A stretch of 33,841 nucleotides of DNA from Ignavibacteriota bacterium (GCA_003142475.1 PLMK01000051.1:1-33841); one strand, 5' to 3'; shown: positions 6,942 to 13,936, counted from the stretch's first letter. Notes: generated by a model from the sequence alone, not told the origin. Numbers and translations: made by a program.

Positions 6942-7490
6942 ATGAATGATAAAACAATTATCCCAAGCGAAGTGATCGAAAAACGAATATTTCTTATTCG
7001 CGGGCAAAAAGTGATGCTTGATCGCCATCTCGCAGAGCTTTATGGCGTGCCTACCATGCGTTTGAATGAGGCCGTTAAAAGAAATACCAAAAGATTCCCG
7101 CCAGATTTTATGTTCCAACTTTCAGTGGATGAAAACGATACTTTGATATCGCAATTTGCGATATCAAAAGGACGAGGCGGACACCGAAAATTGCCTTTTG
7201 TATTCACCGAGCAGGGGATTGCTATGCTTTCTTCGGTTCTCAAAAGCGACAGAGCAGTTCTTGTGAATTTTGAGATTATGAGGGCATTTGTAAAATTGCG
7301 GCAATTGCTTTCTACTCACAAAGACCTTGCTGCTAAGCTTGAAGAGCTGGAAAAGAAATACGACGCCCAATTCAAAGTTGTCTTTGACGCTACTCGACAA
7401 ATCATATATACTCCCGAAAAGCCAAAGCGGGAAATCGGCTTCCGCGTGAAGGAACCGGCAGTAAAGTATGGAGTGAAAAGGCAAAAATAA
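6942..7490 (+). CDS. ORF6N-domain protein, paralogue 1
   Basis: A 182-residue protein of the ORF6N family, a DNA-binding-type domain related to KilA-N/Bro proteins of phages and mobile elements. The domain covers about residues 8-100: EKRIFLIRGQKVMLDRHLAE, LYGVPTMRLNEAVKRN, RFPPDFMFQLS, then LPFVFTEQGIAMLSSVL. A coiled-coil stretch (about 115-145) and the family's C-terminal PKREIGFRVKE follow. I start at the ATG at 6942 (purine-rich GAGGAAGAAGGA upstream); the open frame reaches back to 6711 but only through repeat sequence. ORF6N proteins are usually small accessory regulators; the target is unknown. The last eight residues YGVKRQK and the entire 3' flank are shared with paralogue 2. Confidence 0.88.
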   Translation: MNDKTIIPSEVIEKRIFLIRGQKVMLDRHLAELYGVPTMRLNEAVKRNTKRFPPDFMFQLSVDENDTLISQFAISKGRGGHRKLPFVFTEQGIAMLSSVLKSDRAVLVNFEIMRAFVKLRQLLSTHKDLAAKLEELEKKYDAQFKVVFDATRQIIYTPEKPKREIGFRVKEPAVKYGVKRQK

Positions 7491-7684
7491 CGGAGCTATA
7501 TTCCCCCGCATAACGGCAAATTGCCTTGGTAGAGACGTTCAATTGAACGTCTCTACAGAGCGTATGGTTTACCCGCCGTCTTGTTTGGAGGGCGATACGC
7601 CCCTACGGGTGTACCTCTTGATTCTTGGCTGATAACTCGCTACCATTTTTGCGAGAAGCGTGTTGGGGAAACATCGCTTACCAG
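7482..7684. repeat. ORF6N 3'-flank repeat, copy 1 (169 bp exact), including dispersed repeat copy E
   Basis: Bases 7482-7650 are identical to 8394-8562; the match continues to about 7684 with only three scattered differences. The repeat starts inside the last two codons of the ORF6N gene and includes a perfect 28-bp palindrome (7529-7556), the GGCGATACGCC hairpin and copy E of the dispersed repeat (7617-7684). Confidence 0.92.
7529..7556. repeat. Perfect 28-bp palindrome
   Basis: GTAGAGACGTTCAA followed at once by its reverse complement. An identical copy lies at 8441-8468 and related ones at 1707-1729 and 21224-21249. Similar GTAGAGACGT palindromes are common interspersed elements in environmental bacteria. 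Confidence 0.85.
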
Positions 7685-7686
7685 CC

Positions 7687-7761
7687 GATTTTCTTTTTGA
7701 GCTTACACCGCAGGAATATGCAGCTTTAAGGTACCAATTGGGCACCTTAAAGAGCGCTTGA
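7687..7761 (+). pseudogene. Internal fragment of a third ORF6N gene
   Basis: Directly after repeat copy E, 24 codons read DFLFELTPQEYAALRYQLGT then LKSA and a stop. This corresponds to the DFMFQLS.DE segment of the ORF6N domain in paralogue 1, and to the RFP.DF.FQLT.EE...LR.Q family pattern. No start codon, N-terminus or C-terminus remains in frame, so it is a decayed remnant wedged between the two intact paralogues. Confidence 0.65.
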
Positions 7762-7829
7762 AATACAGTGATGGAGATATCATGAAATGTGATATCCTCG
7801 CGTTCTTAAAATAAAGTAATGAGTATGTT

Positions 7830-8402
7830 ATGACAAAAACGGTTTATAAATATTCTGAATCGATTGAACAACATATTTTTTTCATTCGGGGGATGCGAGT
7901 AATTCTTGATAGCGACCTCAGTGCTATTTATGGAGTAAAAACGAAAGTGTTGAATCAGACGGTTAAGAGGAACAAATATAGATTTCCGTCTGATTTTGCA
8001 TTTCAATTGAAGCTGGAAGAAATTGCAGCCATAGACAATCAGCGTGGTATGCGGTCACAAATTGTGACCGCATCAAAACGCAACATTCGATTCCTCCCGT
8101 TTGTGTTTACCGAACACGGCGCAATGATGGCTTCCAACGTATTAAAAAGTTCTCGTGCTCTTTCGATGAGCATTTATGTGATTAGGGCATTTATTCGTTT
8201 GCGCGAAACACTTGCGCTCCATAAAGATTTGGCGCAGAAATTATCGGAATTAGAACAAAAGGTTCAGTTGCACGATTCAGAACTTCAAGCAATTGTCCAT
8301 GCATTGCGTCAATTAATGGAGCCGTCGGATAAGCCAAAGCGAGAGATCGGTTTCCGTGTAAAAGAAACATCGGCAAAATATGGAGTGAAGAGACAAAAAT
8401 AA
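7830..8402 (+). CDS. ORF6N-domain protein, paralogue 2
   Basis: A 190-residue protein with the same layout as the ORF6N gene at 6942: EQHIFFIRGMRVILDSDLSA, IYGVKTKVLNQTVKRN, RFPSDFAFQLKLEE, LPFVFTEHGAMMASNVL, a helical stretch (about 120-160) and KPKREIGFRVKE near the end. Protein similarity to paralogue 1 is clear but moderate, mostly within these motifs, whereas the downstream DNA is practically identical. The ribosome-binding site is weak, and several ATG codons lie close together near 7819-7830. The role is probably DNA-binding or regulatory, as for other ORF6N proteins of mobile elements; this is inference. Confidence 0.87.
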   Translation: MTKTVYKYSESIEQHIFFIRGMRVILDSDLSAIYGVKTKVLNQTVKRNKYRFPSDFAFQLKLEEIAAIDNQRGMRSQIVTASKRNIRFLPFVFTEHGAMMASNVLKSSRALSMSIYVIRAFIRLRETLALHKDLAQKLSELEQKVQLHDSELQAIVHALRQLMEPSDKPKREIGFRVKETSAKYGVKRQK

Positions 8403-8652
8403 CGGAGCTATATTCCCCCGCATAACGGCAAATTGCCTTGGTAGAGACGTTCAATTGAACGTCTCTACAGAGCGTATGGTTTACCCGCCGTCTTGTTTGG
8501 AGGGCGATACGCCCCTACGGGTGTACCTCTTGATTCTTGGCTGATAACTCGCTACCATTTTTACGAGAAGCGTGTTGGGGAGACATTGCTTACCAACCAC
8601 TATCGTCAGATTTCAAATCAGATTCTAAACGATAATTTCAACGCGATTCCAC
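8394..8652. repeat. ORF6N 3'-flank repeat, copy 2, including dispersed repeat copy F
   Basis: Second copy of the flank at 7482, offset by exactly 912 bp. Copy F of the dispersed repeat (from 8529) is complete here, including the 3' block GTCAGATTTCAAATCAGATTC and TTTCAACGCGATTCC, a trailing piece also seen (as TTTCAGCGCGATCC) after copy B at 3107. Confidence 0.9.
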
Positions 8653-8848
8653 GTTCCAGGTTATTGTACAAAGTGTGTATTAGTGTAATTATTAAATTTT
8701 TTGACGGTGGGATGGATGTGAGGAAGAAGGATATAACTATAGCTGTATTTGAAACATTAGATTAAGAGCTTGGGTCAGTGGCAATCCTCTTTGAAACCTC
8801 ATTGAAAATGTGTAAGTTTCAACAGTCTTTAACGGGAGACAATACGAA
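8403..8848. other. Spacer between ORF6N paralogue 2 and the four-gene operon
   Basis: Contains the second flank repeat to about 8652, a 30-35 bp stretch (8709-8745, GGGATGGATGTGAGGAAGAA) that resembles the leader just upstream of the first ORF6N gene (about 6912-6935), and an inverted repeat TTGAAAC/GTTTCAA (8791-8797 and 8816-8822) in the likely promoter/leader of the operon starting at 8849. A 90-codon frame here (from 8493) is repeat-derived and not a gene. Confidence 0.5.
8791..8822. promoter_or_regulatory. Inverted repeat upstream of the GIY-YIG operon
   Basis: TTGAAAC (8791-8797) and GTTTCAA (8816-8822) form a 7-bp dyad 26 bp before the start codon, a position that suits an operator or a leader hairpin. 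No regulator is known. Confidence 0.35.
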
Positions 8849-9715
8849 TTGAAGCCAAAACTTGTACGACTTTTCCTAGCAGAAGAAATTCCAGATGGGT
8901 TACGAACAATCGAATTGTCAAACACAACGGTAATTGGCACAATCTTTCCTCGCAGTTCAATAGATACTTTTGCAAAACGAGAAGCCGCAAGTAAACCCGG
9001 AGTTTATTTATTGATTGGAATTGACCAAGATGATCCTAATTCAAAAAGGGTTTATGTAGGTGAGGGTGATCCCGTCCTCCCTCGTTTGAGGAATCATGTC
9101 GTAAGTAAAGACTTCTGGACACAAGCGATTGTTTTCACAAGTAAGGACGACTATTTAACAAAAACGCAGATTCAATTTTTAGAAGCATCAGTAATTGAAA
9201 AACTTAAAAGTGCATCGCGCGCATTAATTGATAATGGAACTTCACCGACATTGCCTAATATATCTGAAGCAGAGAGATCTGAAGTAGAACATTTTTTAGA
9301 AGTGATGTCTCTCTTGCTCGCTTCCATCGGAATTGATATACTTGAACCTCGTAGTGCGACGGCTCCAGTTATAACAACAGAAGGGAATGTTTATTCATTC
9401 TCAGTTAAAGATGCAATAGCAAAAATGGTTATTTCCGCACAAGGTTATGTGATATTGAAAGGTTCGACATCTGTACGTGAAGAAAGACCGTCTGCTGCTT
9501 CTTTTATTTTAAAGATGCGACAATCATTGATTAGTGCAGGAATTCTTTTTATAAGAGATACAGATTTATATGAATTCAATGTGAATACTCCATTTGATAG
9601 TCCAAGTACTGCTGCTTCGATGATAGCAGGCGGCAATATTAATGGTAGAATAAAATGGAAATTACCTGATGGTAGAACTCTTAAGGATGTTGAAGAGCAG
9701 GCTGCAGTAGAATGA
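8849..9715 (+). CDS. GIY-YIG nuclease-family protein with DUF4357-like C-terminus
   Basis: A 288-residue protein, first gene of the operon. The TTG at 8849 is the start: GGGAG lies 10 bp upstream and no better codon is near. The GIY-YIG fold core is GVYLLIGI (51-58) ... RVYVGEGD (67-74), with the usual Arg in LPRLRNHV (R79/R81) and the catalytic-type Glu in QFLEASVIEKL (E112), so the nuclease may be active. The C-terminal part (about 253-284, STAASMIAGGNINGRIKW, DGRTLKDVEE) matches the DUF4357 domain that often ends such proteins. The stop overlaps the start of the methyltransferase gene by 4 bp, so the two are translationally coupled. Likely a DNA-cutting or DNA-processing partner in a modification/defence system (inference). 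Confidence 0.82.
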   Translation: MKPKLVRLFLAEEIPDGLRTIELSNTTVIGTIFPRSSIDTFAKREAASKPGVYLLIGIDQDDPNSKRVYVGEGDPVLPRLRNHVVSKDFWTQAIVFTSKDDYLTKTQIQFLEASVIEKLKSASRALIDNGTSPTLPNISEAERSEVEHFLEVMSLLLASIGIDILEPRSATAPVITTEGNVYSFSVKDAIAKMVISAQGYVILKGSTSVREERPSAASFILKMRQSLISAGILFIRDTDLYEFNVNTPFDSPSTAASMIAGGNINGRIKWKLPDGRTLKDVEEQAAVE

Positions 9716-10548
9716 AAGCTGAAATAAAAAAAATAGAAGCACAACCATTTCTTCGCTGGGCAGGCAGCAAAAAGAAAATTCTCCCTCAGCTCTCTGAATA
9801 TCATGGGAAAGACTATAAACGTTATGTCGAGCCTTTTGTGGGATCGGCATCGCTTTTTTTTAAATTGAATCCCAAAAGAGCCATTCTCGGAGATATTAAC
9901 AAAGACTTAATCTCCACTTATAGAGAAATTAAATACAGGTTACCTGGAGTTTCTCGCGAACTTGGAAAGCTCAAAAAAGGTAAGCGACGATACTATCAAC
10001 TCCGAAAACTAGATGAAGCAATACTTACACCAGCGCAGAGAGCGGCTCGATTTATTTATCTCAACAGATTTTGTTTTAATGGACTGTATCGGACGAATAT
10101 GAAGGGTCTTTTTAATGTTCCGTACGGTGGCAAGAAAGCAGGCAATATCCCATCTAATGATGCCCTTTCATCCTGTGCAAAAGCGCTGAAGAAAGTAAGA
10201 CTAGTTTCCGGAGATTTTGCGAAGACAATTGAATGTGTTAAATCCGGTGATTTTGTTTATATGGATCCCCCGTTTTTTGTAGAAGACAGAAGAGTGTTTA
10301 AGGAATATAGTGGATCTATATTTCAGAAGAGTGATTTAACCCGCTTAAAAAAGTGGATGGATAAATTAAACAAGAGAAAAATTGATTTTGTTGTTAGTTA
10401 TGCAAAATGTAAAGAAGCAGAGATACTTGGAGAAGGTTATATAAAAAAAACGGTTAAAGTTAGGCGTAGCATAGCAGGATTTAGTGATAAACGAAGGCAT
10501 TCAAAAGAATATATAATTACTAATATCCGCAGATCGTTACGTCAATAA
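9712..10548 (+). CDS. DNA adenine N6-methyltransferase, D12 class (Dam-like)
   Basis: A 278-residue S-adenosylmethionine-dependent DNA methyltransferase of the Dam/D12 class. Motifs in order: FLRWAGSKKK (13-22), the SAM-binding PFVGSASLFF (41-50), ILGDINKDLI (58-67), the target-recognition region with RFIYLNRFCFNGLYRTN, and the catalytic DPPF (185-188, usually DPPY). The length is normal for the class. The start overlaps the upstream GIY-YIG gene by 4 bp (ATGA). A methyltransferase fused translationally to a nuclease-fold gene suggests a modification/cleavage pair; the recognition site cannot be read from the sequence. DPPF instead of DPPY is a tolerated variant in this group. Confidence 0.92.
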   Translation: MKAEIKKIEAQPFLRWAGSKKKILPQLSEYHGKDYKRYVEPFVGSASLFFKLNPKRAILGDINKDLISTYREIKYRLPGVSRELGKLKKGKRRYYQLRKLDEAILTPAQRAARFIYLNRFCFNGLYRTNMKGLFNVPYGGKKAGNIPSNDALSSCAKALKKVRLVSGDFAKTIECVKSGDFVYMDPPFFVEDRRVFKEYSGSIFQKSDLTRLKKWMDKLNKRKIDFVVSYAKCKEAEILGEGYIKKTVKVRRSIAGFSDKRRHSKEYIITNIRRSLRQ

Positions 10549-10614
10549 AAAAAAGAAATTCTCAAAATGAAAAGAAAAATTAATCCTCATTCTTAACTTT
10601 AAAAGACAATACTA

Positions 10615-11589
10615 ATGAAACGAAAAAAAATACATCGACTTGCACCTGCAACGATTGGAGTTAAGAAAATCCCGACTATAAGTCTGGTGCCTAATCCACA
10701 TAATCCTCGAATGCTATTTGATCGTGAACCTTTGGATACTCTCAAGGCATCAATAGATAAGGTTGGTATACTCGTACCTCTTACAGTATACTGGAGTAAA
10801 GAACAGGGAAAGTATATCATTTTGGATGGCCAACGGCGTTGGCTTTGTGCTCAAGAATTGGATTTGAAAGAAGTTCCAGTAAATCAGGTCGCTGAACCTA
10901 CTTTAGTACAAAACATTGTCACGATGTTTCAAATTCATAGACTTCGTGAAGATTGGGAACTAATGCCAACTGCCCTCAAATTGGAGGTATTAATGAGGGA
11001 GTTAAGCGAGAAGAATGACAAGAAGCTATCAGAATTAACAAGACTTGACAAAGCAGTAGTTGTAAGGTGCAAAAAACTTCTTTCTTACCCTAAGAAGTAC
11101 CAGGATCTTATGTTACACCCTGATCCGACCAAACGTGTAAAAGCAGATTTCTTCATTGAGCTTTATGCTGTTAGAAACGATCGAATGGTTAATAAGATGC
11201 CATGGTTTGCGAAGGAAAAATTCACGGAGAGAATGCTAGAAAAGTATCAAACTAAATCCGGTGGTTTTAAAGCGGTCACTGATTTCCGTCTAATGAAGCA
11301 ACATATCACAAATGCAGTGAACGTTAAAAAAACTTCTGCAATTTCAAGGCGTCTCGAGGAATTCACGAATGATGACAATCTTTCAATGGATCATCTAATG
11401 ATAAAGTCTGCTGATGTATCATCAAGTGCTCGTAAACTACTAATAAATGTTCATAGACTGGAAGCAGATATTAATTCAATCGATGTTGAAGAATTCTATG
11501 GTGAAGAAGATTTATGGAAAAGTTTGGAGAAATTAATTTCCTTAATAAGAACGAAGCTTCAAGCCGCCGGTAGGAGGCTTGATAAATGA
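10615..11589 (+). CDS. ParB/Srx-fold protein with helix-turn-helix
   Basis: A 324-residue protein. Residues 17-92 are a ParB N-terminal domain: ISLVPNPHNPRML, LDTLKASIDKVGILVPLTVY, YIILDGQRRWLCAQEL (GQRR at 72-75 in place of the usual GERR) and EVPV. A Box-II-like stretch (MFQIHRLREDWELMPTA, 104-120) and a central helical region with a probable HTH (KLSELTRLDKAVVVRCKKLL) follow, as in ParB/Spo0J/KorB. The last 150 residues match nothing I know. There is no parA next to it, so chromosome partition is unlikely. It is third in the operon (66 bp after the methyltransferase) and overlaps the phosphoribosyltransferase-like gene by 4 bp. ParB-fold proteins in this context can be CTP switches or nucleases; which applies is unknown. 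Confidence 0.82.
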   Translation: MKRKKIHRLAPATIGVKKIPTISLVPNPHNPRMLFDREPLDTLKASIDKVGILVPLTVYWSKEQGKYIILDGQRRWLCAQELDLKEVPVNQVAEPTLVQNIVTMFQIHRLREDWELMPTALKLEVLMRELSEKNDKKLSELTRLDKAVVVRCKKLLSYPKKYQDLMLHPDPTKRVKADFFIELYAVRNDRMVNKMPWFAKEKFTERMLEKYQTKSGGFKAVTDFRLMKQHITNAVNVKKTSAISRRLEEFTNDDNLSMDHLMIKSADVSSSARKLLINVHRLEADINSIDVEEFYGEEDLWKSLEKLISLIRTKLQAAGRRLDK

Positions 11590-12413
11590 AGAGACCGTTT
11601 CCAAGAAATTCTGCCGTTGATGAAAACAGAATAGCTGAGTGGTTGATCCTTTTCTCACAATATACACATTCAGTTACAACTGGTATAATAGAAAGGTGGC
11701 TCCAGCAATTCACACCAAGAGATAGAGACATTGCGGCAAGAGTATTAGATTGCGTGCATTTTATTACAAATGAGCAAATTCTTAGTTCATTTAAATCAAC
11801 CCTAGAAAGTCTTCCTGGTTGGGACAAAGATGAAAAGCGAAGAAATGGAAAATGGAGATTTGTCCCATTCACTGCAAGTTCGGGAGAAAGTGGTGATTCT
11901 ATGATTCATAGATTCCGACGTGCAAACAATCTTAACTTTAAAAAGTACAACAGCCTTTTTATTTATAAGAGTGATCTTTTGCTAGAAAATTTGAATAAAG
12001 ATGATACAGTAGTATTTATCGATGATTTTTCTGGAACAGGAGAACAAGCAGAAACTACTTGGAATGAAAACCTTCAAGAATTATTGCCAAACGAACCAAA
12101 CATTTATCTTGTTTTGATTGCTACGAGTGTAATTGGAAGAACTAGAATAGAGAATTTTACAAAATTGAGAGTAAGCAGTAGTGTTGAGCTAACTGATGAA
12201 GATAATATGTTTTCATCTCATTGCCGACACTTCTCATCACACGAAAAAAATATTATCATTCAATATTGCCGTAAAGCGAATAATTTAGAACCAAAGGGCA
12301 GAGGAAATTGTGGTTTTGTAATAGTATTTGCGCATGATTGTCCAAACAATTCAATACCTATTCTACATGCTTACCATAATCGATGGAGGGGCATGTTTAG
12401 GAGAAATTATTAA
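11586..12413 (+). CDS. Phosphoribosyltransferase-like protein of conflict-system type
   Basis: A 275-residue protein, last gene of the operon, coupled to the ParB-like gene by a 4-bp overlap. The key motif is TVVFIDDFSGTGEQ (141-154), a PRPP-binding loop of the type I phosphoribosyltransferase fold (two acidic residues followed by a G-T-G turn). Upstream, SSGESGDSMIHRFRRANNL (98-116) matches the segment that precedes this loop in the PRTase-CE group of phosphoribosyltransferase-like proteins, which occur in predicted prokaryotic conflict systems. The N-terminal 80 residues are helical. No transmembrane segment or signal peptide is seen. It could make or salvage a nucleotide signal or modify a base together with the operon partners; that is speculation. 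Confidence 0.75.
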   Translation: MKRPFPRNSAVDENRIAEWLILFSQYTHSVTTGIIERWLQQFTPRDRDIAARVLDCVHFITNEQILSSFKSTLESLPGWDKDEKRRNGKWRFVPFTASSGESGDSMIHRFRRANNLNFKKYNSLFIYKSDLLLENLNKDDTVVFIDDFSGTGEQAETTWNENLQELLPNEPNIYLVLIATSVIGRTRIENFTKLRVSSSVELTDEDNMFSSHCRHFSSHEKNIIIQYCRKANNLEPKGRGNCGFVIVFAHDCPNNSIPILHAYHNRWRGMFRRNY

Positions 12414-12883
12414 TAAACATCTTATTATTTACTTCATACTTTGAGGGAGCTTCATTCTCGAAGTGGTAAATACTGATTCTGAGATCCGCCTTCTCGTTCA
12501 TTAAAATAAAAGCTCAGAAAGAAATTATAACCGTCCCGAATGGAGAAACAGGAAGGATCACTAAAAATCTATTTTTCCTTCGATGCGAGTCCTAATCCCA
12601 GTAGCATTAATGCAAATTGCTTTTCAGAGTGTGCAAGAAAATCCTTTTCTAAAAATATCGGACCCCGTTATTCTTCAGAGTCCGGTGTTATGGATTCCCA
12701 CTCACAGGAAAAGAATAAAGAGAATACAAAGATCATGAAAGAATATTCTTACGGCGGGGCGCGCGCGTTGATTGCATTGCACGGACAGCACATGCGCTCG
12801 TTATCCTCGTTCCCAAACTCAGTTTGGAAAAGGACGGATAGTGGCAATAAATTAAAACATATAACCAAAAAGGTAGCTTTTCG
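12414..12883. other. Non-coding stretch with duplicated fragments
   Basis: Follows the four-gene operon. It holds a hairpin copy (12657-12685) related to 14126-14161, a truncated copy of the start of the gene at 13427 (12728-12802), and a CCAAAC/GTTTGG hairpin (12813-12827) just where that copy ends. A 116-codon open frame from 12540 runs through these pieces and does not look like a gene. Confidence 0.6.
12728..12802 (+). pseudogene. Duplicated 5' fragment of the DinB-like gene at 13427
   Basis: 75 bp almost identical to 13420-13494, covering the end of the leader, the ATG (12735) and the first 22 codons (MKEYSYGGARALIALHGQHM). Only four or so bases differ. The match ends abruptly at CGCTCGTT, where a GTTCCCAAAC palindrome follows, so the rest of the gene is missing. 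Confidence 0.88.
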
Positions 12884-13267
12884 ATGGTGAAAATATTAGT
12901 AGTCGATGATGAAATTGATATGCGCAAAGCAGTCGTTGAAATGCTTAGAGTAAAGGGACACGACGTCATATATGCGGAAGACGGTGTGAAGGCATTGGAA
13001 TCAATAAAAAAGAACTTGCCCGATGTGGTTGTATGCGATATAGAAATGCCATACCTCAAGGGGTACGACGTTCTTACCGTCATGCGTGTAAATCCAAAGT
13101 TATCCAAAATTCCCATCATCTTCCTCACGGGAAAAACCGATATAGAGTATTTAGTCCGGTCGATGCAGCTTAATGTAAACGATTTCCTTACAAAGCCTTT
13201 TACCGAGGAAGAATTGCTCGGAGCGGTCGATGTGCAATTGAAAAAGATCGGCAGAAGTACACAATAA
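12884..13267 (+). CDS. Single-domain response regulator (CheY-like receiver)
   Basis: A 127-residue stand-alone receiver domain. It has the acidic pair D8-D9 in ILVVDDE, the phospho-acceptor D52 in VVVCDIEMP, the switch residue T82 in IIFLTGK and the conserved K104 in FLTKPF, so all catalytic positions are present. There is no output domain; such proteins relay phosphate or act by protein contact. No histidine kinase is nearby. It lies between a truncated copy of the DinB-like gene's start (12728-12802) and the intact gene at 13427, suggesting it was inserted or exposed by a local rearrangement. Two imperfectly nested hairpins follow the stop. Confidence 0.92.
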   Translation: MVKILVVDDEIDMRKAVVEMLRVKGHDVIYAEDGVKALESIKKNLPDVVVCDIEMPYLKGYDVLTVMRVNPKLSKIPIIFLTGKTDIEYLVRSMQLNVNDFLTKPFTEEELLGAVDVQLKKIGRSTQ

Positions 13268-13275
13268 TTAACCTC

Positions 13276-13330
13276 GCAGGGATTTGATTTATCAAATCCT
13301 TAATTCGGACGTGATGAATCACGTCCCTGC
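13276..13330. repeat. Nested double hairpin after the response regulator
   Basis: Outer arms GCAGGG (13276-13281) and CCCTGC (13325-13330) enclose two perfect 9-bp hairpins: GGATTTGAT/ATCAAATCC (13280-13299) and GGACGTGAT/ATCACGTCC (13307-13326). The set can fold as a cruciform with three arms. There is no T run, so simple termination is unproven. Confidence 0.6.
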
Positions 13331-13426
13331 AAAAGCTGTTCAAACTGCCATTCATGAATAATCCGGCTGCGGGAAAGACATCTGTATGGATACCACTTAT
13401 GGAAAGAAACAGAGGAGAGAAAGATC

Positions 13427-13903
13427 ATGAAAGAATATTCTTACGGCGGGGCGCGCGCGTTGATTGCTTTGCACGAGCAGCACATGCGCTCGTTTCTGGA
13501 AACTTGGCGAAAGGCAAAAAAGACGGGCGTTACACTGCCTCAAACGACTGATACTGCATACAAATCCATGGAGGCTCTTTTATGGCACCCGCTCAAATCG
13601 TCGCGCGGATATATCATCTGGATATGTCAGAAACTTGAACTGCCCGATCCGAACATTGATTCTATGCCGGTAATAGAACAAATAGAATCCTCGGCAGATG
13701 CATTTCTCGAACATTTGCTGGAACGATGGGATTTGCCTTTGCGTGAAATTCCTGAAGAGCGTTTCTTCGATCGTACGTATACCTCCAACTGGGATGCGGA
13801 GTACTGCATTGAAGCGATGCTCGAACATGCCGTTATGCATCCGATCCGGCATGAATTTCAACTCCTCAACCTGATGAAATCACTCGAGGGGAAGAAGAAA
13901 TGA
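13427..13903 (+). CDS. DinB-superfamily-like protein, function unknown
   Basis: A 158-residue soluble helical protein. Its layout suggests the DinB/YfiT four-helix fold, in which three histidines bind a metal: here H54 (LLWHPLKSSRGYIIW), H138 and H142 (EHAVMHPIRHEFQLLNLM). The last motif resembles the HxxxHxxQ helix that closes DinB proteins. The similarity is by pattern only and moderate. An AGGAGAG ribosome-binding site supports the ATG at 13427. DinB-like proteins include thiol-dependent S-transferases and metalloenzymes of unknown substrate. The 5' end of this gene is duplicated at 12728-12802, upstream of the response regulator. Confidence 0.6.
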   Translation: MKEYSYGGARALIALHEQHMRSFLETWRKAKKTGVTLPQTTDTAYKSMEALLWHPLKSSRGYIIWICQKLELPDPNIDSMPVIEQIESSADAFLEHLLERWDLPLREIPEERFFDRTYTSNWDAEYCIEAMLEHAVMHPIRHEFQLLNLMKSLEGKKK

Positions 13904-13936
13904 GGGGCGATGTGATTTTACAGTAACCATCCCATC

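Larger units (their letters stand above)
7491..7829. other. Spacer between the two ORF6N genes
   Basis: Made of the 3'-flank repeat (to about 7684), the ORF6N remnant (7687-7761), and a short region with a GATATCA/TGATATC hairpin at about 7775-7795 just before paralogue 2. Confidence 0.6.

Noticed and set aside
7482-8600. Integron cassette array with attC sites after each ORF6N gene
   Set aside because: The shared 3' flank lacks the RYYYAAC and GTTRRRY core pair of attC sites, and no integron integrase is in the window.
8493-8765. 90-codon open frame after the second ORF6N gene
   Set aside because: Its first two thirds translate the dispersed repeat, which also occurs in other frames and places, and no ribosome-binding site or family match is seen.
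10615-11589. Chromosome or plasmid partition parB
   Set aside because: No parA and no parS-like site nearby; the C-terminal half is unlike Spo0J, and the operon partners point elsewhere.
12540-12890. 116-codon open frame upstream of the response regulator
   Set aside because: It strings together a hairpin copy, a truncated gene fragment and a palindrome, and has no family similarity of its own.
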